A stretch of DNA of 64,000 bases from Devosia subaequoris. Its GTDB lineage: Bacteria; Pseudomonadota; Alphaproteobacteria; Rhizobiales; Devosiaceae. Under the pieces are notes generated by a model. That model had not been told where the DNA came from. It ran no database searches and worked only from the letters and a program-made list of their open reading frames with translations. The position numbers and the translations under genes are program-made. Where the stretch lies: positions 124,001 through 188,000 of the forward strand of contig NZ_JACIEW010000003.1 in assembly GCF_014197055.1 (NCBI RefSeq), in the 5' to 3' direction. Of this stretch, positions 35,171 to 45,268 are shown one piece after another. Each line of letters begins with the position of its first letter. Positions within the stretch are counted from its first letter, which is position 1.

Positions 35171-36904
35171 ATGAACAAGAATGAGAATAAGACCATGACC
35201 AGTCCCGCCCTGCTCACCCGCATGATCATGGCCGGACAGGGCAAGGCGCCGGCGGATCTGGTTATCCACAATATCGGACTGCTCGATGTCATCACCGGCG
35301 CGGTGACCACAACCGATATCGCCATCGTCGCCGATCGTATCGTGGGCACGCATGCTTCCTATGAAGGTGAGCAAGTCATTGATGGCACCGGCCGATTTGC
35401 TGTCCCCGGGTTCATCGACACCCATCTGCATATCGAATCGTCGCTGGTGACGCCGCTGGAGTTCGACCGCTGCGTGCTGCCCCATGGGGTAACCACCGTG
35501 CTGTGCGACCCGCACGAAATCGCCAATGTGCTGGGCGCCGAGGGCATTCGCTACTTTCTCGACAGCGCTGAACGCACCATCATGGATGTGCGCGTCAATC
35601 TTTCGTCCTGCGTGCCGGCAACGCCCTTCGAGACGGCCGGCGCACGGCTCGAAATCGACGACCTCCTACCCTTCCGCAGCCATCCTCAGGTCGTGGGCCT
35701 GGCCGAGATGATGAACTTCCCCGGCGTGCTCGGTGCGGATCCGGGTATCATCGCCAAGCTTGTCGCCTTTCAGGACGGCCATATCGATGGTCATGCGCCC
35801 CTGCTGCTTGGCGAGGCACTCAATGGCTATCTGGCCGCTGGCATCCGCACCGACCACGAAGCCACCAGCGCCGCGGAAGCGCGCGAAAAGCTCGCCAAAG
35901 GCATGGCCATCCTCATCCGCGAAGGTTCAGTGTCGAAGGACCTCAATGCGCTAGCCGAGATCCTTGACGAGAACAGCTCGAGCTTCGTGGCCCTGTGCAC
36001 CGATGACCGCAATCCGCTCGATATTGCCGAGGAAGGACACCTCGACAGTTCGATCCGTCGCCTTATCGCCATGGGCCGGCCACTGCACCATGTCTATCGC
36101 GCCGCCAGTCATTCCGCCGCCCGCATTTTTGGCCTCAAGGACCGTGGCCTGGTGGCGCCCGGCTGGCGTGCCGATATCGCCATTCTCGATAGTCTTGAAG
36201 ACTGCCGCGTCCGTGATGTCATCGCGGCGGGCCGTTTGGTGACCCCCGAACTGTTCGAAACGCGGGGGGACGTCGCTCCAGTCGGGCTCCACTCAGTCAA
36301 GGCAAAGCCGGTCACCTCAGACGCCTTCATCACCGAGCCCAGGCCGGGTCAGAACCGCGTACCGGTCATTGGCGTTCGCCCAGGTCTCATCCTGACCTTC
36401 CGGGAAGAAGCCAGCCTCGCCTCGACCGATCAGGGACTGCAGCCCGATCTCGATGCCGATGTCATCAAGGTAGCTGTCATCGAGCGCCATGGCAGGAACG
36501 GCAATATCGGCCGCTCCTTCGTTACCGGCTTCGGCCTCAAGCGCGGCGCCATTGCCTCCTCAGTTGGGCACGACAGCCATAATATCACGGTGGTCGGTGC
36601 CACCGATGCGGACATGGCCATTGCGGTCAACCGGCTGATTGAATTGGGGGGCGGCTTTGTCGTCTCAGATGGCGCCCAGGTGACAGCCGAATTGGCTCTG
36701 CCTATTGCCGGCCTGATGAGCCTTAAGAGCTTCGAGGAGGTTGCCGAAGATTTGCATCATCTGCGCGACGCCGCCAGGGCGCTCGATTGCGTGCTGCCCG
36801 AACCCTTCCTGCAAGTCGCCTTTCTCGCCCTCCCGGTAATCCCGCATCTCAAAATGACCGACAGGGGCCTCTTCGACGTCGACAAATTCGATTTCGTGAG
36901 TTGA
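35171..36904 (+). CDS. ade: Adenine deaminase
   Basis: Hydrolyses adenine to hypoxanthine and ammonia, feeding xanthine dehydrogenase. The 577-residue amidohydrolase has the metal HxH at 85/87 in PGFIDTHLHIESSLVTP, the further blocks LCDPHEIANV and TDHEATSAAEA, and the Ade C-terminal domain (RHGRNGNIGRSFVTGFGLKRG; GHDSHNI). Two starts are possible, 35171 and 35195, with little to choose between them. A hydrolase follows 4 bases after its stop. It begins the purine-degradation part of the window. Confidence 0.96.
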   Translation: MNKNENKTMTSPALLTRMIMAGQGKAPADLVIHNIGLLDVITGAVTTTDIAIVADRIVGTHASYEGEQVIDGTGRFAVPGFIDTHLHIESSLVTPLEFDRCVLPHGVTTVLCDPHEIANVLGAEGIRYFLDSAERTIMDVRVNLSSCVPATPFETAGARLEIDDLLPFRSHPQVVGLAEMMNFPGVLGADPGIIAKLVAFQDGHIDGHAPLLLGEALNGYLAAGIRTDHEATSAAEAREKLAKGMAILIREGSVSKDLNALAEILDENSSSFVALCTDDRNPLDIAEEGHLDSSIRRLIAMGRPLHHVYRAASHSAARIFGLKDRGLVAPGWRADIAILDSLEDCRVRDVIAAGRLVTPELFETRGDVAPVGLHSVKAKPVTSDAFITEPRPGQNRVPVIGVRPGLILTFREEASLASTDQGLQPDLDADVIKVAVIERHGRNGNIGRSFVTGFGLKRGAIASSVGHDSHNITVVGATDADMAIAVNRLIELGGGFVVSDGAQVTAELALPIAGLMSLKSFEEVAEDLHHLRDAARALDCVLPEPFLQVAFLALPVIPHLKMTDRGLFDVDKFDFVS

Positions 36905-36908
36905 GGCG

Positions 36909-38537
36909 GTGGGCCTTTCATCCCTCTACCTGGCCTGGGTAGAAGACCTGCCGCCACGCCTTAATGGCGTGCGCAAGCGGCGCGGTCTTTCCCTCGCCAT
37001 GGATGACGGGGTGATCCTCAAAACCGATCACTACGCCCCGGACACGCCGGGGCCGCACCCAACCATACTGATGCGCTTGCCCTATGGACGACAAGGCTTT
37101 GGCGGCATTGCCGAGGCCTATGCCGAACGCGGCTTTCATGTCGTGATTCAGGCCTGCCGCGGCACTGAAAAGTCAGGGGGCGAGTTTGATCCGTTCGCCA
37201 ATGAGCGCGCCGACGGTCTGGCCACGCTCAACTGGATCAAGCAACAGGACTGGTTCGATGGCCGCATCGGTCTCACCGGTCCCAGCTATCTGGGCTACGC
37301 GCAATGGGCCATCAGCGACGCCTTGCCGCCGACCGCCGCCATGGCGACCAAAGTGACAACCGCTGACTTTCGCCCGGTTGTCTTTCCCTCTGGCGCCTTC
37401 CATCTCAATCTCTGGCTAAGCTGGGTCCAGGTCATCGAGGGCCTGCGCAACAGCCCCCTGGCCACGGCGGCGCGCATGTTTTCCGGCGATATCGAGCGCC
37501 GAACCGAAAAAGCAGCTGCCGTCCTGCCGCTGATCGAAGCCGACAAGATCGCCGTCCGCCACAAGGTGACGTTCTGGCGCTATTGGTTCGACCATGCAAT
37601 TGGCAATGACGCCTTCTGGACCGAGTTGGACCACCGCCACCGCCTGACCGAACAAACGCCACCCGTGCACTTCATCTCGGGCTGGTACGATTTCATGCTC
37701 GACCCGCTCCTGGCCGACTACCAGAAGTTGGTGTCACTGGGCCACCGGCCTTTCCTGACCATCGGCACCTGGTTCCATGTGGCCGAGGAATTGCAGCGCG
37801 ACAACCTGCGCGAAACCCTGACCTGGATGCGGGCATGGCTGATGGGCGACAAATCTGGCCTGCGGCAGCGGCCGGTGCGCATGCACATATCGGGGTTGGA
37901 CGAGTGGTTTGAATTCGATGCGTACCCGCCGGGACCCTCCCAACCTTCTAACTGGTATGTCTCGGCCGAAGGGAAGCTCACCCAAACCGATGATCGCGCC
38001 ACAGGCATGGACCGCTATCGCTACGATCCAGAAGACCCGACGCCCAATCTGGGGGGCGCGATCTTTGCCTTTACCGGTGCCGGGGCGGTCAACAACGAAA
38101 CACTTGAGGCCCGCTCCGACGTTCTGAGCTATACCAGCCGCGTTCTCACCAGTGCATTGACCATTATCGGCCAATGCACCGTCACCCTCGAAGGTCGCGC
38201 GAGCTTGCCGGATGTCGACGTCTTTGTGCGCCTCAACGATGTGGACCCGAACGGCGTCTCCAGAAATATCTGTGACGGTTTCGTCCGCGTCACGCCCAAT
38301 ACACCCCGGCAATCCAACGGATGCTGGCGCCTCACCGTCCCCCTGCATGCCACTGCACATAGTTTCCGCGCCGGTCATCGCCTGCGCCTGCTCGTCGCTT
38401 CAGGAGCGCATCCGCGCTATGCCCGCAATCTGGGGACAGATGAGCCGATCAACTCAGCGACGATCATGGTCGCAAACGACATCGAAATCGTCCGATCCTC
38501 AATCAGCATCACACTGCCCGGTTATGATGTCGGCTGA
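36909..38537 (+). CDS. CocE/NonD-family hydrolase (X-Pro dipeptidyl-peptidase-like)
   Basis: A 542-residue alpha/beta-hydrolase of the S15/CocE group. The nucleophile Ser126 is in LTGPSYLGYAQW, the acid is in SGWYDFMLDP, and a likely His is in IGTWFHVAEE. A jelly-roll C-terminal domain follows, as in cocaine esterase. The substrate is unknown: acyl esters, amides or peptides. A GTG start lies 4 bases after the ade stop with GAGG overlapping it, so it is probably co-transcribed with ade, although no purine link is known. Confidence 0.88.
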   Translation: MGLSSLYLAWVEDLPPRLNGVRKRRGLSLAMDDGVILKTDHYAPDTPGPHPTILMRLPYGRQGFGGIAEAYAERGFHVVIQACRGTEKSGGEFDPFANERADGLATLNWIKQQDWFDGRIGLTGPSYLGYAQWAISDALPPTAAMATKVTTADFRPVVFPSGAFHLNLWLSWVQVIEGLRNSPLATAARMFSGDIERRTEKAAAVLPLIEADKIAVRHKVTFWRYWFDHAIGNDAFWTELDHRHRLTEQTPPVHFISGWYDFMLDPLLADYQKLVSLGHRPFLTIGTWFHVAEELQRDNLRETLTWMRAWLMGDKSGLRQRPVRMHISGLDEWFEFDAYPPGPSQPSNWYVSAEGKLTQTDDRATGMDRYRYDPEDPTPNLGGAIFAFTGAGAVNNETLEARSDVLSYTSRVLTSALTIIGQCTVTLEGRASLPDVDVFVRLNDVDPNGVSRNICDGFVRVTPNTPRQSNGCWRLTVPLHATAHSFRAGHRLRLLVASGAHPRYARNLGTDEPINSATIMVANDIEIVRSSISITLPGYDVG

Positions 38538-38621
38538 GTTCGCGGCGAGTAGAGACGCACACGCGTCACACCGGTCGGGTTAACAATCTGACAAACCTGA
38601 AAAATCCCCTCGACGACCACA

Positions 38622-38639
38622 ATCGCACCACGGTGCGAT
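38622..38639. promoter_or_regulatory. 18-bp palindrome upstream of the tannase-family gene
   Basis: ATCGCACC and GGTGCGAT form a perfect dyad around a central AC, 85 bases before the ATG at 38724, with an A/T-rich stretch just after it (38666-38690) that could hold a promoter. This has the look of an operator for a TetR, LacI or GntR-type regulator. No regulator gene is adjacent. Confidence 0.5.
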
Positions 38640-38723
38640 GAGCTCACCAGATCGTCCGTTGCAAATTTAGTTATTTTACATAACAATCCATCCTGCAGCT
38701 TGATGCTCAACGGAGGAGATGAG

Positions 38724-40388
38724 ATGCGACTGCAATGGAAGAACGCCGTGGCCATGGGCACGGTGATAATCGCGACCGGTTGGGCTGGATCGGCCCACGC
38801 CAAGGCCCTGAATTGCACGGATTTGGCCGCGCAGGATTTCGGCATCGATGGACTGGTCATTACTTCGGCCGCAGCCGAGCCGGTGGGCGAGAACGCACCG
38901 GTTGCCCACTGTCTGGTTCGCGGCCACATCGCCGAACGCACTGGCATTGATGGAAAGACCTACAAGATCAGCTTCGAGCTCCGCCTGCCGGATGAGTGGA
39001 ATGGCCGCTTCGTGCACCAGTTCAATGGTGGCAATGACGGCGCCGTTGTGCCGGCCTTGGGCAATATTTTCACGTCCGATCCTGCCGACACGGCCCTGGC
39101 TCGCAACTATGCCGTGGTTTCCAGTGACGCCGGCCATGATGGCAGCGCCAACCCGGAAGCTGGGCTGGCGGGCGGTGCCCGCTTCGGTTTCGATCCCGAA
39201 GCCCGCAGCGACTACGGCTATGCCGCGGTCACCAAACTCAATCCTGTCGCAACCGATCTGGTAGAAGCCTATTATGGCGAAGACATCGCTTACAGTTACG
39301 GGGTTGGAGGCTCCAATGGCGGTCGTCACGCCTTGGTCCAGGCGACGCGTTCGCCAGAGGCCTTCGACGGCATCCTCGCAGCCTATCCCGGCTTCAACCT
39401 GCCCAAGGCCGCCATTCAGCACGCCTGGGATGTGCAAAGCTTCAAACCCATTACCGGAGATGTGCGCACTGCATTCAGCCAGGAGGACCTGACGCTGGTT
39501 GCCGATGCGGTCCTGGCGGCTTGCGATGGACTGGATGGTCTGGAGGACGGTATCATCGCCGACCACCCGGCTTGCCAAGGCGCATTTGATGTCACTACCC
39601 TCACCTGCGACCCAGAAGAGGCAAATGCCTGCCTTGCCCCGGCGCAGGTCGAGGCGCTGCAGCGGATTCATGCCGGCCCCACAAATTTAACAGGAGAACA
39701 GCTCTACAGCGATTGGGCCTGGGATCGCGGCATTGCCAGCGGTGACTGGCGCTTCTGGAAGCTTGAGAGCGGCATTCCGCCTTGGGATGGCATGCCTCTG
39801 ATCGCCACCATGGGTGCCGCCTCCCTGGCACAGATCTTCTCCAACCCGCCGGTGGAGATCGATGGTACGCCTGCGGCGCTGGAGCAATATCTGCTCGACT
39901 TCGATTTCGACAATGATGTCAGTGTAGACGCAACCGACGCGACATTTGCCGAATCGCCAATGGAATTCATGACGCCGACAGACGTGGACAATCCCGAACT
40001 CGCAGCGTTCCGGGATGCTGGCGGAAAAATGATTGTCTTCCACGGCATGAGCGATCCGGTATTTTCGGCGCTCGATACCATCGACTGGTATGAAAAGCTC
40101 GACGCCAATAATGGCGGAGACGCCGAGGACTTCGCTTTGCTCTACCCCATTCCAGGCATGACCCACGGCACCGGCAGCCCGGCAGCGGACAAATTCGACG
40201 CCTTCACCGAATTGGTGGAATGGGTCGAGAACGGCGAACAGCCAACCCACCTGGTGGCGACAGCGACACCGGACAACCCCTATGTGCCGGAGTTGATCGG
40301 CGTTACCCGCAAGCTGTGCCCCTACCCCGCCATCGCGCGTTATCAGGGCGGAGACGAAGCCAGCCACCAAAGCTTCGCCTGCCAATAA
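38724..40388 (+). CDS. Tannase/feruloyl esterase-family exported protein
   Basis: A 554-residue secreted hydrolase. A signal peptide (MRLQWKNAVAMGTVII...SAHA/K) precedes a tannase-type domain with Ser197 in GGSNGGRHALV, an Asp in FHGMSDPVFS and a His in PGMTHGTG. The calcium-loop region CDGLDGLEDGIIADHPAC has two cysteines that would form the family disulfide. It probably releases phenolic acids from plant esters (family knowledge). The start at 38724 has GGAGGAGATGAG before it. It is a single gene with a strong terminator. Confidence 0.92.
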   Translation: MRLQWKNAVAMGTVIIATGWAGSAHAKALNCTDLAAQDFGIDGLVITSAAAEPVGENAPVAHCLVRGHIAERTGIDGKTYKISFELRLPDEWNGRFVHQFNGGNDGAVVPALGNIFTSDPADTALARNYAVVSSDAGHDGSANPEAGLAGGARFGFDPEARSDYGYAAVTKLNPVATDLVEAYYGEDIAYSYGVGGSNGGRHALVQATRSPEAFDGILAAYPGFNLPKAAIQHAWDVQSFKPITGDVRTAFSQEDLTLVADAVLAACDGLDGLEDGIIADHPACQGAFDVTTLTCDPEEANACLAPAQVEALQRIHAGPTNLTGEQLYSDWAWDRGIASGDWRFWKLESGIPPWDGMPLIATMGAASLAQIFSNPPVEIDGTPAALEQYLLDFDFDNDVSVDATDATFAESPMEFMTPTDVDNPELAAFRDAGGKMIVFHGMSDPVFSALDTIDWYEKLDANNGGDAEDFALLYPIPGMTHGTGSPAADKFDAFTELVEWVENGEQPTHLVATATPDNPYVPELIGVTRKLCPYPAIARYQGGDEASHQSFACQ

Positions 40389-40393
40389 GGAGC

Positions 40394-40421
40394 AAAGAGC
40401 CCGCCGAAAGGCGGGCTCTCG
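40394..40421. terminator. Bidirectional terminator between tannase-family gene and glcB
   Basis: AGAGCCCGCC (40396-40405) pairs perfectly with GGCGGGCTCT (40410-40419) around a GAAA loop. On the minus strand a TTT run follows, and it sits between two convergent stop codons. Confidence 0.8.
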
Positions 40422-40428
40422 ATTTGGA

Positions 40429-42591
40429 TCAGTGAGCGTCGCGTGCTTTCACCTTGCGGCGCGCAGCATGCAATAGCGGTTCGGTATAGCCGCTGGGTTG
40501 GTCGGCCCCGTGCAAGGCCAGATCCAGCGCCGCCTGAAATGCAACCGACTGGAAGTTTTCGGCCATGGGGCGGTAGAGCGGATCACCGGCGTTCTGTTCG
40601 TCCACCACGCTGGCCATACGTTCGAATACCGAAGTGACTTCGTCGCGGCTGACCAGACCGTGCCGCAACCAGTTGGCAACGGCCTGGCTTGAGATACGGC
40701 AGGTTGCGCGGTCTTCCATCAGCCCGACATCATTGATGTCCGGCACCTTGGAACACCCCACACCCTGCTGCACCCAGCGCACGACATAGCCCAGTATCCC
40801 CTGCGCGTTGTTTTCCAGCTCGCGGGTAATCTCTTCCCGGCTCAAGGAATATGGTGCCTGAACGGGCATGGAGAACAGATCCGACAGCCCCGGTAGCGCC
40901 TCATTGTGCCGGCGCTTCTGTGCTTCGAACACGTCGACCTGATGGTAATGCAGAGCATGCAACGTCGCTGCCGTCGGCGAGGGCACCCATGCCGTGTTGG
41001 CACCTGCGTTCGGGTGACCGATCTTGGCATCCATCATCGCCGCCATGTCGTCCGGCCGCGCCCACATGCCCTTGCCGATCTGCGCCTTGCCCGAGAACCC
41101 GCAGGCCAGACCGATCAGCACGTTCCGGTCCTCATAGGAATTGATCCATTTTTCGGACTTGATCTCGTCCTTGCGCAGCACCGGGCCAGCTTCCATCGAG
41201 GTGTGGATTTCGTCACCCGTGCGGTCGAGGAACCCGGTGTTAATGAAGAAAACCCGCTGCCGCGCTGCGTAGATTGCGGCTTTGAGATTGGCCGAGGTCC
41301 GCCGCTCCTCATCCATGATGCCGATCTTGATGGTGTTGGGTTTCAAGCCAAGGAACTGTTCCACAGACGCAAAAATCGCGCAGGCAAACGCCACTTCCTC
41401 GGGACCATGCATCTTGGGCTTGACCACATAGATTGAGCCATTGCGCGAATTGTTTCCCTCGTCGTGCATGGCGCAAAGCGCGGTGACGGCCGCATCCATC
41501 AACCCTTCGCCCACCGGCTTGCCATCGAGCAGTACGGCATCGGTAGTCATCAGGTGCCCCACATTGCGCACCAGCAGCAGCGAGCGGCCCTTGAGCACGA
41601 GGTCCTTGCCGTCGACGCCCTTGTAGACCCGGTCGGCCTTGAGCTTGCGGGTAACAGTCTGCCCACCCTTCTCGAACGTATCTTCGAGATTGCCCTGCAT
41701 CAATCCGAGCCAGTTGCGATAGACCCCAACCTTGTCCTCGGCATCCACCGCCGCAACGGAGTCCTCGCAGTCCTGAATCGTGGTCAGCGCTGATTCCACG
41801 ATGACATCGCTTAATCCCGCAGCGTGCGTCCCCCCGATCGGGCTTGACCTGTCGATCACCAGAATGGCATGCAGTCCATTGTGCCGAAGGACGATTTCGG
41901 CCTTATCGCCCTCGCCAGCATAACCGACAAATGCCGAACCATCCGCGAGCGTCGCGGGACCGGTCTTGGTGTCGATCACGAGATTAGCCAGACCGCCCTG
42001 CTCGGCCACCACATAGGACGTGACGTCGGCATGGCTTCCGGCGGTCAGCGGAAAGGCCTCGTCCAGAAACTGCGCCGCCCGCGCCACCACGGCCGCGCCG
42101 CGTGCGGGGTTGTAGGCCTTGCCGGGCGCCAGATCACCGTCGCGGCTGACAGCATCGGTGCCATAGAGGGCATCATATAGGCTCCCCCAGCGCGCATTAG
42201 CGGCATTGAGGGCATAGCGGGCATTGGAAACCGGCACGACGAGCTGCGGCCCGCAAATGCTGGAAATCTCAGGATCCAGTCCCTCGGTTTCGATGGAAAA
42301 ATCAGCTGGCTCCTCGACCAGATAGCCGATCTCCTTGAGGAAGAATTCATAGCCTTGGGCGTTGTTGGCGACCGGCCCGTACTTGCGGTGCCATTCATCG
42401 ATCTTGGCCTGGATGTCGTCCCGCTTCGTCAGCAGCTTGGCATTGGTCGGCGCATGCTCGCGCACCAGCGCTGCAAAGCCTTCCCAGAACTGATCCGCCG
42501 TTACCGACAGACCCGCCAACGCCTGATTCTCGACGAAGTCGACGAGAAGCGGATGAACGGACAGGCCGGATTTGGTCAAATAGTCACTCAT
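40429..42591 (-). CDS. glcB: Malate synthase G
   Basis: Condenses glyoxylate with acetyl-CoA to malate. The 720-residue length is that of the monomeric G form. Typical blocks are [16 protein letters not shown] near residue 130, [36 protein letters not shown], and [20 protein letters not shown] with the catalytic Arg/Glu region. The ATG at 42591 ([12 protein letters not shown]) is chosen over an in-frame start 15 codons upstream. It lies next to the ureide island, whose last enzyme releases glyoxylate. Confidence 0.97.
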   Translation of the reverse strand: MSDYLTKSGLSVHPLLVDFVENQALAGLSVTADQFWEGFAALVREHAPTNAKLLTKRDDIQAKIDEWHRKYGPVANNAQGYEFFLKEIGYLVEEPADFSIETEGLDPEISSICGPQLVVPVSNARYALNAANARWGSLYDALYGTDAVSRDGDLAPGKAYNPARGAAVVARAAQFLDEAFPLTAGSHADVTSYVVAEQGGLANLVIDTKTGPATLADGSAFVGYAGEGDKAEIVLRHNGLHAILVIDRSSPIGGTHAAGLSDVIVESALTTIQDCEDSVAAVDAEDKVGVYRNWLGLMQGNLEDTFEKGGQTVTRKLKADRVYKGVDGKDLVLKGRSLLLVRNVGHLMTTDAVLLDGKPVGEGLMDAAVTALCAMHDEGNNSRNGSIYVVKPKMHGPEEVAFACAIFASVEQFLGLKPNTIKIGIMDEERRTSANLKAAIYAARQRVFFINTGFLDRTGDEIHTSMEAGPVLRKDEIKSEKWINSYEDRNVLIGLACGFSGKAQIGKGMWARPDDMAAMMDAKIGHPNAGANTAWVPSPTAATLHALHYHQVDVFEAQKRRHNEALPGLSDLFSMPVQAPYSLSREEITRELENNAQGILGYVVRWVQQGVGCSKVPDINDVGLMEDRATCRISSQAVANWLRHGLVSRDEVTSVFERMASVVDEQNAGDPLYRPMAENFQSVAFQAALDLALHGADQPSGYTEPLLHAARRKVKARDAH

Positions 42592-42648
42592 GGCGGAAGG
42601 CTCTCCAATCGCAATTGTGATGAAGGTGTAGGCCATAGCGGCCCTGCT

Positions 42649-43950
42649 TCACAACCCGACCAAAGTGGACTTCGCCCTTGCGCCAGCAACATAGACCTCG
42701 GCAATGGACCGGTCATCGCCCATTGTCTGGAGCAGGAACAGCTCTTCGGCCAGTGTTGTCATGGTGGTGTGCCGCATCCGCATGGTGGGTGTGGCACCTG
42801 CATCGAGCACGACAAGGTCCGCTGCCCGGCCCGGCGCAATCGAGCCGATGGTGTTACCCAGCCCGAGCGCCTCGGCATTGCCACGCGTCGCCATGTGGAA
42901 GGAAGAGAGCGGGTTGAGCCGCTGACCGCGCAACTGCAAAACCTTGTAGCCTTCATCCAGCGTGCGCAGCATGGAAAGGCTTGTGCCCCCGCCAATATCG
43001 GTGGCGATGCCGACACGGACGCCATTGTTCATCAACCGCTCACGGTCAAACAGCCCTGAACCTAGAAACAGGTTCGACGTGGGGCAGAAAACGGCTACCG
43101 ACCCGGTCTCTGCCAGCACGCCGACCTCTCGATGATTGAGGTGTATGCTGTGCCCCAAAAGGGTCTTCGGCCCGAGTAGCCCGTAATCCTCGTAGATGCC
43201 GGTATAGTCGGGTGAGGTGGGATAAAGCTCCATCGACAGACTGATTTCGGCGTCATTCTCGCTCAGATGCGTCTGCACAAAACACTCTGGGTGCTCCTGC
43301 ACCAAGGCCCGTGCCATCTCCATTTGTTCGGGCGTCGAGGTGATCGCAAAGCGAGGCGAGATCGCGTAGAGCGCCCGACCTCGCCCGTGCCAGCGCGCAA
43401 TCAATGCCTTGGTGTCGTCATAGCCGGACTGGACCGTATCGCACAGTTCCTCTGGCGCATTGCGATCCATCATCACCTTGCCGCCAACCATCAGCATATT
43501 TCGCCGCTGGGCCTCGGCAAAGAATGCATCCACCGAGCGTGGGTGGCTTGAACAGTACGCCACGGCGGTTGTGGTCCCATGCCGGATCAGTGCATCGTAG
43601 AAATCAACAGCCACAGCATCGGCATGCCCCTGCTGAGAAAATTTCTGCTCCTCGACGAAGGTATAGGTATTGAGCCATTCCAGAAGCGATCCGGCATAGG
43701 CGGCCATCATCTGGCTCTGCACATAATGCAGATGCAGGTCGATGAAACCGGGCATGATCAGGTTCGGGCGATGATCGATGATGACGGCGCCTGCCGTCTC
43801 GGCCTCGGAGAAATCCCCGACGGCCACCACCAGACCGCCCTCCATGCTGACGGCGCCGTCCTCCAGATAGAGATAGCTCTCGACATCATCGAGGGCTTGC
43901 GGGGCACGCAGAAAACTCAGCACGCGCCCGCGCAATATGGTGCGCGTCAT
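42649..43950 (-). CDS. guaD: Guanine deaminase
   Basis: Deaminates guanine to xanthine. A 433-residue amidohydrolase with the zinc HxH at 73/75 (PGFIDLHLHYVQSQMMAAYAG), FVQTHLSEN, a conserved His in LLGHSIHLN, and TDIGGGTSLSMLRT near the end of the barrel. The start at 43950 forms an ATGA overlap with the stop of puuD, so the two are translated in series. Product and neighbour agree: xanthine goes to XdhAB and then PuuD. Confidence 0.95.
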   Translation of the reverse strand: MTRTILRGRVLSFLRAPQALDDVESYLYLEDGAVSMEGGLVVAVGDFSEAETAGAVIIDHRPNLIMPGFIDLHLHYVQSQMMAAYAGSLLEWLNTYTFVEEQKFSQQGHADAVAVDFYDALIRHGTTTAVAYCSSHPRSVDAFFAEAQRRNMLMVGGKVMMDRNAPEELCDTVQSGYDDTKALIARWHGRGRALYAISPRFAITSTPEQMEMARALVQEHPECFVQTHLSENDAEISLSMELYPTSPDYTGIYEDYGLLGPKTLLGHSIHLNHREVGVLAETGSVAVFCPTSNLFLGSGLFDRERLMNNGVRVGIATDIGGGTSLSMLRTLDEGYKVLQLRGQRLNPLSSFHMATRGNAEALGLGNTIGSIAPGRAADLVVLDAGATPTMRMRHTTMTTLAEELFLLQTMGDDRSIAEVYVAGARAKSTLVGL

Positions 43951-45173
43951 GAGCCCGAACCTTCGCGGTACCATTCGATTAGCAAGGCCCGCTCCGCCTC
44001 GGTCATTTCGGTAACATTGCCCGGTGGCATAGCGTGGCTCCAACCGGCCTGTATGGCGATTTGGTGGGCGTTGTTGGCAATGGCGATATCAGTGTCGAGA
44101 AAGACGTTTTTGGGCGCCTCATAGACACCCTCCCACACGGGCTCCGCGGTGTGGCACATAGCACAGCGCGTCTGCACCGCCAGGCTGGCCGACGCGAAAT
44201 GCTCGGTGGCCATGAACTTTTCGCCGCTCGCGGTCACCAGCGCTTCGCTGTCGGCCCCAGGCAGCTTGGGCGAGGTCGATAGCCAGGCAATGACCAGCAT
44301 CAGCGCCACCGCGATCGCCCAGGTCCAGTGCGGATTGCCCTTGCGCGCATGGCGGGTGTTGAAATAGTGCCGGATGACGACGCCAACCAGGAAGATCAGG
44401 CTCGCAATGATCCAGTTCCACTGCGTGGCAAAGGCCAGCGGATAGTGGCTCGAGAGCATGAAGAAGATCACCGGCAGCGTCAGATAGTTGTTATGCAGGC
44501 TCCGCTGCTTGGCGATCTTGCCATATTTGGCGTCCGGCACCCGCCCGGCCTTGAGATCCCCCACCACGATTTTCTGATTTGGAATGATGATCATGGCCAC
44601 ATTGGCCGTCATGATGGTCGCGGTGAAGGCGCCCATATGCAGCAAGGCCGCTCGACCGGTGAAGAGCTGGGTATAGCCCCAGCTCATGGCCACCAGAATG
44701 GCAAACAGCACCAGCATCAGTCCGCTCGTCGACTGCCCGATCGGCGACTTGCACAGCGTGTCATAGAGCAGCCAGCCCAGCACAATCGAGCCGGCCGAAA
44801 GCAGGATCGCCGCCCAGCTCGGAACGTCCAGCACATTGCGGTCAACCAGGAACAGATCGGCCCCGACATAGTAGAGCAGCGCCATCAGCATCGCGCCCGA
44901 TAGCCAGGTCGCGTAACTTTCCCATTTGAACCAGGTCAGGTGCTCGGGCAGAAATTCTGGCGCCACCAGATATTTCTGAATGTGATAGAACCCGCCGCCA
45001 TGCACCTGCCACTCTTCACCATGCGCCAATGGCGGCAGGCTCGGCGTCTTGCGCAATCCTAGGTCCAAGGCAATGAAATAGAAAGACGAGCCGATCCAGG
45101 CGATAGCCGTCACGACATGCAGCCATCGGGCCGCGAACATCGTCCATTCGTAAAATATCGCCAGATCGCCCAT
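43947..45173 (-). CDS. puuD: Urate hydroxylase PuuD (membrane protein with cytochrome c domain)
   Basis: PuuD oxidises urate to 5-hydroxyisourate and passes electrons to the respiratory chain, replacing soluble urate oxidase. The 408-residue protein has about eight membrane helices (family block FYEWTMFAARWLHVVTAIAW), then a periplasmic cytochrome c part with CAMCH at 337-341 and an axial Met region HAMPPGNVTEM. The start at 45173 (MGDLAIFYEW) has a GGAG site; a 21-codon upstream extension is unlikely. It overlaps guaD. Confidence 0.95.
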   Translation of the reverse strand: MGDLAIFYEWTMFAARWLHVVTAIAWIGSSFYFIALDLGLRKTPSLPPLAHGEEWQVHGGGFYHIQKYLVAPEFLPEHLTWFKWESYATWLSGAMLMALLYYVGADLFLVDRNVLDVPSWAAILLSAGSIVLGWLLYDTLCKSPIGQSTSGLMLVLFAILVAMSWGYTQLFTGRAALLHMGAFTATIMTANVAMIIIPNQKIVVGDLKAGRVPDAKYGKIAKQRSLHNNYLTLPVIFFMLSSHYPLAFATQWNWIIASLIFLVGVVIRHYFNTRHARKGNPHWTWAIAVALMLVIAWLSTSPKLPGADSEALVTASGEKFMATEHFASASLAVQTRCAMCHTAEPVWEGVYEAPKNVFLDTDIAIANNAHQIAIQAGWSHAMPPGNVTEMTEAERALLIEWYREGSGS

Positions 45174-45196
45174 CAAAGTCTCCGTCAGCCCCTTTG

Positions 45197-45216
45197 TGTC
45201 TCCATCCCCGGAGACA
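45197..45216 (-). promoter_or_regulatory. Hairpin in the puuD leader
   Basis: TGTCTCC (45197-45203) pairs with GGAGACA (45210-45216) around ATCCCC, between the upstream operon's terminator and the puuD start. It could be part of an operator or of the leader RNA. Confidence 0.3.
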
Positions 45217-45219
45217 TGC

Positions 45220-45245
45220 AAAAAGGGCGGGCGCATGCCCGCCCC
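45220..45245 (-). terminator. Intrinsic terminator of the BMP transporter operon
   Basis: GGGCGGGC (45225-45232) pairs with GCCCGCCC (45237-45244) around four bases. On the minus strand a run of five T follows. It lies 25 bases after the stop of the binding-protein gene. Confidence 0.88.
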
Positions 45246-45268
45246 CTCAGCTTACATCGCGCGCGCCA

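Noticed and set aside
34168..35184. A 338-codon plus-strand frame crossing mgtC and the small membrane protein
   Set aside because: It runs through two convincing minus-strand genes and the intergenic inverted repeat; its composition is that of a shadow.
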